64,000 nt of DNA from Hydractinia symbiolongicarpus. Lineage: Eukaryota; Cnidaria; Hydrozoa; Anthoathecata; Hydractiniidae. The DNA lies in the NCBI RefSeq assembly GCF_029227915.1, contig NC_079881.1, positions 14,175,501-14,239,500 of the forward strand, in the 5' to 3' direction. Of the stretch, positions 57,302 to 64,000 are shown in pieces. Below the pieces are notes generated by a model that was not told the DNA's origin, made no database searches, and saw nothing but the letters and a program-made list of their open reading frames with translations. Numbering within the stretch: position 1 is the stretch's first letter; every line of letters begins with the position of its first letter. A program made the translations under genes and the position numbers.

Positions 57302-60300
57302 TATTATTAGTACATTTCAAGCATCCATAAATTACAAAGGTTCTTTATGCTAAAATGCGTAAATAATAAATGTATGTGCACATGTAAATATAACTTCAAT
57401 CAAAAATAAAAACAAAATAAACACAAGAAAAAAGAACATAGACGAAAGAATCAGTCAAATAATAAAAAAAAGATTGTAGTTGTGAACATTTATTATATTA
57501 TTACTATTATTTACCCAGGATAGCCTCTTCAGTTCCTATTGGTACTGCTATCAACGAGGGTCCTGCGAAGGGGGTCCTAGCGCATTTAAAGCTCCCATTT
57601 GAGCTACGAAAGTCGTGCAAGCACAGCAATCGCTCAACTAGACAACCGCCTAAGATATCAATCCTATTCTCATGCTGAGCGCTAAGCAGAAAGGATAGAT
57701 TCACACTTTTATAGTCTCTGGCATGACTCGGCCGGGGTTTGAACCCAAGACCTCCCGCACTGAAAGCGAACGCTCTACCACAAGGCTATCAGTCATTGAC
57801 ATTAGAAGTCATTGACATTAGAATAAATGAACCATTATAATTGATCAAAGCTACAGGAGGCTTTGATAATGCATATTAAAGAAAAAATTGAAGCATCACG
57901 AAAAAAATAAAATCAATAAGCCAATAAAACAAAGTGAAGTATTTCCAGCTTTAATGATGTACAACAGTGGCTCGTTAGAGATAGTTAAGAACTTCTGTTA
58001 CTTAGGTGATATGTTGGGCAGTGAAGGGGGTGTTGGAAGAAGTGTTACTTGCAGGATAGGTTCTGCTTGGAAAAAGTTTAGAGAGTTACTTCCTTTATTG
58101 ACTAGCAGAGTCCTGTCAATTGAGGTAAAAGGTAGGTTGTATGAGGCCTGTGTAAGAAGTGTTATGTTGTACGGTAGTGAGACATGGGCAGTGAAGCAGG
58201 AAGATCTTGACCGTTTAGAAAGGAATGATATGAGAATGGTTAGGTGAATGTGTAATGCCAGTCTGAGAGACAGAAAGAGTTCAGATGAGCTAAGAAGCAG
58301 GCTAAGTCTCTGTAGAATTAAAGATGTTATCCAGATAAGAAGATTGAATTGGCTGGGGCACTTGGAAAGAATGGAGGAGGATAATTGGGTAAGAAAGTGT
58401 AGAGACTTGATAGTTCCTGGGGCAAAGCCCAGAGGCAGACCGAGAAAGACTTGGCAGGAGGTTATAAGGACAGACTTGATAGAGAGGAAGTTGAGTTTAG
58501 ATCTAACACAGTCTAGATCAGATTGGAAGAGGGTCATTAATATACCCCGTCCAACCCATGCTAGCATGGAAAACGGACGTTAAGCCGAGAATGATGATGA
58601 TGATGATGATGAATAAGAAAAAGAAACAAAAAAACAACAACCTAAAACTAACTAATTATACGTTTTAGAATTAAAAACAAATGCAGCATCAAATAGAAAA
58701 TGCTCTGCTGTAAGTACATTTCAAGATTTTCCAAATGACCTAAGGCCTAAGTCCACTCTAAGCATTGGAAAGGTAGCTTTGACAGGTTTAAAATATGTAA
58801 ATCTGATATAATAACAGCCAATGCAATTCCGTGGCCAAAAACTTAGAAATTAGTTGCACTGTCTTAATATATTTTGTAGTTGATGATGTTCGTATTTACC
58901 TACACTTTTAAGTCCTATATTTTAAAAAACTTATTTCTTAACTAATAATAAGAAGATTCAGGCGTGACCAGGAATGGTGTAGGATTGCACTTGCACAAGC
59001 CATAATTTGTTATCGCACGCAATAATTTATATAATAATACGCTTGTCTGAGTGACTATGTGAGTCCACGACACGCAAAGTACGGGTCACTTTCTTACAAA
59101 AGGAAGTTAAAATCAAGGCTGTGACATCAATTTTTAGGTTATAATCATTTAACAGCTTTTTTTAAGAACAGTGTATCACAACCTTTTAGCCCAAAAAGCA
59201 ATATCAAAAGTTTTCTTCCCATAGTGACATCATTACATTGACCTGTAAGGGACTGTCCGTAAGTTACCCGAGTGTTGGTTCACATCTTTTCTTCACCTGA
59301 ATCCAGTTGATTTACAACAAAAGTTGACACAAATATAAATAAAATACAAAAAATCCGTTATATAGCGAGCACAATTGCACTGAACTACCCTTGTTATTTA
59401 TTTATAAAAGATGAAAATGAGCTAGTACTTAAAAGGTTGGGTCAATACCTTTACAGAACAAAAGTATTTAAATACAGATTGTTAGAAACAGATAAAGTTT
59501 CACAAAGTAAGAATGAGCTGTGGAAATTGTCAAGAAAATTAAAGATTGGTTCAAACGAAACTTTTTTTTATAAGAGGTGGTAAAAGTTACATAAAAGACA
59601 ACAAATTGTACAAATTTGATATTCTTACTAAAGCAATTGTTTGACTTTTCTCTATTTTAGCAGCAGTTAGTTGGTCTCTGCCTCCCAAAAATGAAGGAAT
59701 ATTTAAACGGAAGTTAAGTCGATTAAGGTTATCTTTAATTGTAAAACTTCTGCCATAACACTGTCATTGTTTTTCCAAAAGCTTCTTTCTAGCAATCCAG
59801 ACCTCTGCACAACTTTTTTGTCTGATATGGACCCCTCAAAAAGTTGACTGATAAATGTTGTGACACCAGATGGTGAAATGCTAAGTAAGCCTTTGTAGGT
59901 CACATGACTTGTGTAGTGCGAATAAAGGGAACTTTGAATACCAAGTAAAGATGGTCTTTGACAATACAACTCAGTGCAGTCTATTATACACCTAGTGGAT
60001 GGATAGGTTTTCTTGAAACTTTCTAGCATAAGCAAAAATTTGTGTAAAGTGATCGACGATTACGTAAAAAAGCAATATTCATCCCTTTGGTATTTGTCTC
60101 ATGTTTTTAGTGAATTATCGTTTCGTTCCACCATTCATCAACTAATCACTAATTCATTTTCACACATGTTAGCCATTCAATTAGTTTTTATTTCTCTAGG
60201 GTTTTATGTAGCATTGTTTCTGTATCTTGTCAAACTAGTTTTTATATCATTTTTTTTCTATATAAGGCCTACGTTTTTTCTCGTTTTTCGTTCAGTCACT

Positions 60301-63300
60301 AGTTGACTATGAAGTAGTCGAATCAATCAAGTTTCAATTTTTCTCACTGGCTCACTAGTCCAGCGCACACTCTGGGCCAGCTGGTAGGTTTTTCGTGTTT
60401 TTCTTGTTTGTCTCTTTTCGCTTTTTGCAGGTTTTGTGTGTCTTTGCCCTTTCAGTGTTTGTCGGGCCTTTAGGTTAGTTAATCTTTGTAATCATTTTAA
60501 TACTTTAGTTTGAACATTACATTACACGATCATCATCAAAACTGTGTTGTGTGTGTTGTGAACAGAACCCCCACGTCCTTGCAAGTGGACCTACAATTTG
60601 TCCATGTTATGAGATATCTAGAAACTCTTGCCTTTGATATATAAAACAGCGATGAAACATGAGAAAGTTTAAAACCATTTTTCAACCATGTGACATAAAA
60701 GACCAGTTGCTCTTGAGTACACAGCTTTGGCCCAGATTTGAAAAAGTAGGGTTTATTAGTTAAAGACATTGCAAAACCTTTTTATTGTGTTATAGAACTT
60801 CCTATTAAGACAATCTTCTCCTGCATATAAAAACTTAAACAGGATATCAAAATTTTCTACTTCCAAACCAGTAGTCCAAATAGTTTATGTGTATGGACAT
60901 TTTCATATCTGTATTTATGGGGAAAAACTGCTCATTTTCTTTTGTTGCGTTGTTCAAATTCTTGTATTTTTTCTTTCAGTTCTTTCAATTAACTTCCCTT
61001 TTCACTATAGTCATTGACTACAGGTCCCCATTTAGTGCATGCAAAATAAATTTTAACAAGATAAGCTCAACTATCTTGTGGTTGAGTTAGCGAACAAATA
61101 TAAAAAATAAAAATGAATTCACAAGAATTATATGCAGGTAGTAGTAAAACTCACTCTCAAAAAATTTATCTCGGGGATATGGGAATTATTGTTGTATTCC
61201 CGGCTGTATAAAGAGCTCTTTACAACTCAGATAGAAAGAAAACAAACATTGGACTTTTTAATTCCTAAACAAGAAACCCGAGACACTGTGGACTAATGTT
61301 ATCAAAAATATTAGAAGAAAAGGTGGCACTGATAATTTTGACACAAAAGACCAAAAAAAATATAGAGTTTGTGAGTTTTACTTCGAAACTGAAGATATCA
61401 GAGTAACATCAGTTAAAAAAAAACTAGTCGCTGGTGCTGTACCTTTATCTTCAAAAAAGAGACAAAAAAAGTATGTGGAAGACCCCACATCTAAACAGAG
61501 TGAAGTCATTTCAGTCCGAAGAGTCTGTTGCAGTTTCTGCTGACCAATTTGATGGGGAAACTTTACAAGAGGTCCAGACTTATAGTGAATCATTGACTAC
61601 AGGTCCCCATTTTGTTTTTAAAAGAATTTTTAAAATATTTGGTAGGTAAGTACATTTCAATGAGTTTAAAACTTTCAAGGTCCGGTGTTAAAAAGTCATA
61701 TTGATTTTGCATACTTTGTTTACATTATAATATTCCAAGTCTTGTCTCCACGTATAGCGAAGTATTGTGCAATCGAATAGGGGAAACCTGTATGATGTTT
61801 TCCACGCTCTCTTTAACACAATCTTGGAGGATAATTTTTAGCTTGTGTTGAGTGCAATTTTAATATCTTTGGAATCACATATTAAAGCATATTAAGATGA
61901 TTTGATAGAGGTAATAGAGGAGTATGGCAGGTATCATTTCTAGGTGTTTTGACATGTATTTCACAACCTATTGACCAGGAATTAATTATTAATTGCTGTT
62001 GAAAATATTGAGAAATGTTAAAATTAGATTTAGATGATGATATTGTTTTGTTTTTTTCTCTTAGCTACTTTCAAGCAACAGACTGTGGCCACTAAAATAT
62101 TAAAAAAATACAAAGAACAAGACACATGCAACACATGATGCGCCCGTTGTCACACACTTATTACAGCATCCAAACGCACACCAAAACAATCATAATATTG
62201 CACTGCAGAAGAAGTAAGGTGTGCGAAACTCTGCACGCTAGGTCAAATAGTACTGATTAATGCTGTATTAACAAATTAGTTATGAGGTGTGAATGATCGC
62301 ACAACATCATTTTTTCTACCAGAAGATTCCTAGTTAACTTTTAAAGCTTTTTCAAATGATATCACCTTGTTTTTCATGGAGTACGTTTTACACAAATTTA
62401 AGCTTCTACTGTTTCATATTGAAATGAAAGAAAAAAGGAAATTTCAGTAAGACTTACTTGCTAGCCACAATCCATTCTTCAAATAGCTCAAAAGTAAGTA
62501 GAGGATCAGGTAACTCTCGTAAATACAACTTTAGCACACCTGAAGTATAATAAAAAATGTTGTAAATAAAATAATTCCTATAATACATTGCTTTTTACAG
62601 ATATTACAGACAGGTTAGTAACAACTTTACCTGTCACTGCATGCACTTCGTTTGTAAAGTCTTCCATTTCCACAACACCAGCATCAAATGCGGCCTGCAA
62701 AAAAATTTAATTGAGGAATTAAATGAAAATAAGAGAAAACAAACAAAAACAATATTATGACCAACTGTTCCTACTTTTAATTTCTTTATTTTTGTGGAAC
62801 TTCCAGCAAGCCTAAATAGTCCCTATAAGAAAGATTTAGTACAAATTAACATTACAGTAGGTTACTACTGTCTTTTGATCATGAACTTTTTTGTAACTCA
62901 CAGAAGAAACAAAATGTACTGACAATCTAAACAATAGTACATCTGAAGGTTCAATGTTTATTATTTCTACTCACATAATTAGGTGTGCAATTTTCCCTTG
63001 TTGTAAGTGTGTTTCAGGAAGTTACATTTTACATTTTGGGTGTAAGAATTTGTTGTGATTATCACAGTATTAGGATGTTGTTGGAGAAAAATGAAAACTA
63101 TCTATACAAAGTATTAATACAACTTATTGAAAAGGGTTCTTCTTAGCAACTGCATGACAAAAGTAAACCGTAATAACACACATTAATATCCTTTAAACCC
63201 CCCGAAACTCACCTAATTCGAAAAGCAAATCCTTTGCTCCACAATTAGAAAAAACTTTTTTCCAGAGAATTTGAAGAACAGTTGTAAGGTAACCCACAAT

Positions 63301-63703
63301 TTCATACCTTAGTAAAAGCCTTAATTGAGCAGGTAACCCCAATTCTTAAATTAAGCGCAAATTACTTTTAGAATTTTTAAAACCTTAAATTTTTACTGGA
63401 ACCCACATAATCACAATTTAGAACCATCTCGTCTGCTTGTCATTAAAAATGTCATAAAACCCATGTTAATTTTTAACTTGCATCATAGGTGCACCTATTT
63501 TGTCTTAAAATCTAATTTCAGTGTGTAAATAAAAAATGAGTATTACAAAAAATGTACAAAAAATACAGAAGTCACCTCAACATCCATAGATGACTCTAAT
63601 AAATACAAAACACATTCTTCAATTACATGAGCAATTTGTCGGCCAGTACTACAAAGATGATCTAATAATGGACAACCAAACATTGGACGAAACATTGAGC
63701 TAT
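42451..63703 (-). CDS. Host RhoGAP gene, RICH/ARHGAP17-ARHGAP44-like (3' part, ten exons)
   Basis: A GTPase-activating protein for Rho-family GTPases. Ten minus-strand exons with GT-AG borders and fully compatible phases: 63703-63576, 62822-62775, 62694-62631, 62539-62458, 56752-56672, 56583-56467, 55781-55702, 47303-47126, 42939-42764, 42686-42451. The RhoGAP fold is complete: FGCPLLDHLCSTGR, GLFRLAG with the arginine finger, KLYLRELPDPLL, NIAIVIAPNLLW and EHCEWFFPG. The EEW...DRDQKLQTYW stretch is the feature that points to the RICH type. The C-terminal exons are Ser/Pro-rich with RPAPPVP, an SH3-binding RxxPxxP site. The N-terminal part (a BAR domain in that family) would lie beyond 64000. 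Introns are loaded with transposons. It is the only intact host gene in view. Confidence 0.88.
42764..42939 (-). CDS. RhoGAP gene, penultimate exon
   Basis: Acceptor TATCTTTAG|TAATG, donor CATGG|GTAGC. Encodes QGYYNPLAAQYDPDLDTTED and a Thr/Pro/Ser-rich segment. Confidence 0.82.
43317..43615 (-). mobile_element. tRNA-derived SINE, copy 1
   Basis: Minus strand begins with a tRNA-like head: A box TGGTAGAGCG and B box GGTTCAAACCC about 40 bp apart. A ~200-bp body and an (ATT)n-type 3' tail follow. About 97% identical by eye to 57495-57793. In the last intron but one of the RhoGAP gene, same strand as the gene. Confidence 0.85.
43616..45009. other. AT-rich intron, nothing recognised
   Basis: Intron of the RhoGAP gene. 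No open frame of note. Confidence 0.5.
45010..45660 (-). pseudogene. hAT/ZMYM-type transposase C-terminal remnant
   Basis: Minus-strand YRKRYYEALDHVVNCIKERF and later LILVCPATNATSERSFSALR, then KMYLQSTMT, the hallmark dimerisation segment of hAT-type transposase-derived proteins. Broken by a TAG near 45459 and at least two frameshifts. Meets an unrelated plus-strand pseudogene at about 45660. Confidence 0.8.
45658..46459 (+). pseudogene. Transposon-associated protein with CxC tail, decayed
   Basis: Plus-strand pieces HRDTDVFLLLLYYCESLP, TYFRTGRGTDTRDISIRRYF and MLGFHVFTGCDHIGRFSGK, then (after several stops) SPPTSNAFKYIIFRSHLVCL and AALGLIELSVCGCHGDYS. A Cys-rich end and an acidic tail (DSDWSDEDHFDN) follow. 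Proteins with this DTD...GCD...CGC pattern are abundant in repeat-rich invertebrate genomes; their function is not known to me. Confidence 0.6.
46460..48703. other. Intronic DNA around exon 47126-47303
   Basis: Apart from the exon, AT-rich with no supported feature. Part of two RhoGAP introns. Confidence 0.5.
47126..47303 (-). CDS. RhoGAP gene, exon between GAP domain and proline-rich tail
   Basis: Acceptor TGACTAG|GTTGC, donor GTCAG|GTTTG. Encodes RHQLSEDKLDAISSRFITKD and a SPGSP segment. Phases match both neighbours. A second open frame exists over the same bases but breaks the phases. Confidence 0.75.
48704..51030 (+). repeat. Left arm of a giant inverted repeat
   Basis: Reverse-complement match to 51209-53288, nearly identical over ~2.1 kb, with one extra ~245-bp block at 48973-49217. 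Non-coding. The spacer between the arms is ~178 bp. Confidence 0.93.
51209..53288 (-). repeat. Right arm of a giant inverted repeat
   Basis: Pairs with 48704-51030. A few substitutions (for example near 52755-52800) distinguish the arms. Confidence 0.93.
53289..54119. other. AT-rich intron
   Basis: No gene. A GGGGCGCT(A/T)AT motif occurs twice near 53785-53810. Confidence 0.5.
54120..55392 (-). mobile_element. RTE-type LINE, 5'-truncated copy 1
   Basis: Minus strand: FVDLEKAFDRVPRKVIWWAM, VHQGSVLSPLLFFLVLEALS, YADDLVLIAES (the RT catalytic motif). A zinc-finger-like insert follows (CGVCRKGVGSNSIFCQTCKH), then the thumb/tail (RLNWMGHLERM, GRPRKTWQEVIRTDL). It ends just before a (CAT)n tract at 54130, equal to a (GAT)n tail on its own strand. 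A short 3' UTR with a simple tail is typical of RTE-like elements. A small deletion affects the region around 54525. Confidence 0.85.
55702..55781 (-). CDS. RhoGAP gene, end of GAP domain
   Basis: Acceptor TTCTTTAG|TGTATC, donor CTGGAG|GTATAG. Encodes VSNIVESLIEHCEWFFPG. Confidence 0.88.
56467..56583 (-). CDS. RhoGAP gene, core exon with NIAIVIAPNLLW
   Basis: Acceptor CTTTTTAG|ATATT, donor TGGAGG|GTATGT. Contains the conserved Asn-bearing helix of RhoGAP domains. Confidence 0.92.
56672..56752 (-). CDS. RhoGAP gene, exon with DRDQKLQTYW
   Basis: Acceptor TTTTACAG|AATAAA, donor TTTAAA|GTATGA. Confidence 0.88.
56839..56974 (+). mobile_element. Complete short Helitron (136 bp) with A^T target
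   Basis: Starts TCTTTATTATAATGCCCG, ends CAACGGGCTAACAACTAG. Flanked by A on the left and T on the right, an intact Helitron insertion in a RhoGAP intron. Confidence 0.75.
57495..57793 (-). mobile_element. tRNA-derived SINE, copy 2
   Basis: Same A box, B box and body as 43317-43615, same strand. Confidence 0.85.
57935..58612 (+). mobile_element. RTE-type LINE, 5'-truncated copy 2
   Basis: Carries only the post-RT region: VFPALMMYNSGSLEIV, CYLGDMLGSEGGVGRS, RMVR*MCN (a TGG-to-TGA stop at 58245) and GRPRKTWQEVIRTDL. It ends in (GAT)n at 58590-58611. It retains KQEDLDRLERND, lost from copy 1. Confidence 0.85.
58613..59702. other. AT-rich intron
   Basis: No recognised element or exon. Confidence 0.5.
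59703..60045 (-). pseudogene. DDE_Tnp_4 (Harbinger/ISL2EU-like) transposase core fragment
   Basis: CIIDCTELYCQRPSLLGIQS followed by GLLSISPSGVTTFISQLFEG and SDKKVVQRSGLL is the first part of the DDE_Tnp_4 catalytic domain, including the first acidic residue (IDCTE). The rest is missing. Same strand as the HTH at 60536-60769. Confidence 0.8.
60536..60769 (-). pseudogene. Helix-turn-helix segment of the same transposase
   Basis: CTQEQLVFYVTWLKNGFKLS followed by SSLFYISKARVSRYLITW is the N-terminal HTH that precedes DDE_Tnp_4 domains. A ~490-bp unrelated stretch separates it from the catalytic part. Confidence 0.7.
61180..61545 (+). pseudogene. THAP zinc-finger domain remnant
   Basis: Plus strand: CCIPGC near 61192, LWTNVIKNIRRKGG, KYRVCEFYFETEDI and KKKLVAGAVP fit the C2CH THAP DNA-binding domain, with frame damage near the start. 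Opposite strand to the transposase pieces, as in elements with two divergent genes. Confidence 0.7.
61546..62457. other. AT-rich intron
   Basis: A sequence TGACTACAGGTCCCCATTT occurs at 61015 and 61593, a short dispersed repeat. Nothing else supported. Confidence 0.45.
62458..62539 (-). CDS. RhoGAP gene, exon with LYLRELPDPLL
   Basis: Acceptor ATACTTCAG|GTGTG, donor AGCAA|GTAAGT. Confidence 0.95.
62631..62694 (-). CDS. RhoGAP gene, exon with AAFDAGVVEMEDF
   Basis: Acceptor TTTGCAG|GCCGC, donor GACAG|GTAAAG. Confidence 0.92.
62775..62822 (-). CDS. RhoGAP gene, 48-bp exon with the arginine finger
   Basis: Acceptor CTTATAG|GGACT, donor TTAAAA|GTAGG. Encodes GLFRLAGSSTKIKKLK. Confidence 0.93.
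63576..63703 (-). CDS. RhoGAP gene, first exon of the GAP domain in the window
   Basis: Acceptor ATTATAG|ATAGC, donor GTTGAG|GTGACT. Encodes FGCPLLDHLCSTGRQIAHVI. 63704-64000 is intron with no further exon recognised. Confidence 0.9.
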
Positions 63704-64000
63704 CTATAATAAAAGTTGTTAACTAAGTGTAATTGTTTCTTATAGTTGATTAGTTGCTCTATATATTATTCCAAAAAATTTATGAGGTGCAAAATTAACG
63801 ATCACAGAGTTAGCAATGAGGAAATTCACGTGAATGCTTATAACAACTTAAAAAAATGAATTAATTAACGCAATTTAGCTCAACAGACTTACAAAAAGCA
63901 TTAAAATAACTCAAATTTATAAATATATTTCAATCTTTATGTTGAGAATGGTTTAGTGACAACCATTTTTTCTTTTTTTCTTCAACGTTTACAATATTAG

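Noticed and set aside
57507-57704. 65-codon ORF, also at 43328-43579
   Set aside because: Frame through a tRNA-derived SINE.

Overview
This 64 kb window is AT-rich metazoan DNA. It has a multi-exon host gene with short GT-AG exons and a dense, nested load of transposable elements of almost every class. The element spectrum (Polinton/Maverick, Helitrons, Penelope-like, DIRS, Ty3/gypsy, BEL/Pao, RTE and CR1/L2-like LINEs, tRNA-SINE, hAT, DDE_Tnp_4/THAP) and GCTA-rich intergenic DNA fit an early-branching animal. A cnidarian, perhaps a hydrozoan, is my best guess, but this is inference and no species marker is present.

Layout. 1-2354: the 5' half of a Ty3/gypsy retrotransposon (minus strand, cut by the window edge). 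2355-5646: Helitron bodies, a retroelement 3' end with a candidate LTR, and two complete small Helitrons. 5647-29050: a 23.4 kb Polinton (Maverick) with ~260 bp terminal inverted repeats (TIRs), inserted inside a Helitron whose halves lie at 5289-5646 and 29051-29434. The Polinton carries a DDX35E integrase, an FtsK/HerA-type packaging ATPase, a likely double-jelly-roll capsid protein, a protein-primed DNA polymerase B and several small structural or membrane genes. Its accessory genes are a BRO protein, a Fic protein, a SAP-like protein and two tandem small membrane proteins. Most large genes carry frameshifts or stops. Inside it are a 2.4 kb LINE (17884-20258, with a target-site duplication) and three head-to-tail Helitrons (25749-28785). 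29435-33540: more Helitrons, four of them joined end to end. 33569-35310: a Penelope-like fragment with a GIY-YIG nuclease and a hammerhead ribozyme, between two (TA)n arrays. 35766-39000: an older second Polinton remnant mixed with a BEL/Pao gag. 39003-41650: a DIRS-type retroelement.

42451-63703 (minus): the 3' part of a host RhoGAP gene of the RICH/ARHGAP17-ARHGAP44 type. I could reconstruct ten exons whose phases all agree. They cover the whole RhoGAP fold and a proline-rich C-terminus. Its introns hold a SINE pair, hAT-type and CxC-tail transposon-associated pseudogenes, a ~4.6 kb imperfect palindrome, two RTE fragments, a perfect small Helitron and a THAP/DDE transposase remnant.

How the Polinton genes fit together: integrase and polymerase for insertion and replication, ATPase plus capsid-like genes for virion formation, and BRO/Fic/SAP as probable host-interaction or regulatory accessories. 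Compact gene spacing, an AATAAA motif abutting most start codons and hairpins at each convergent gene junction suggest a virus-like transcription programme. No adenovirus-type protease was found. The copy looks defective.
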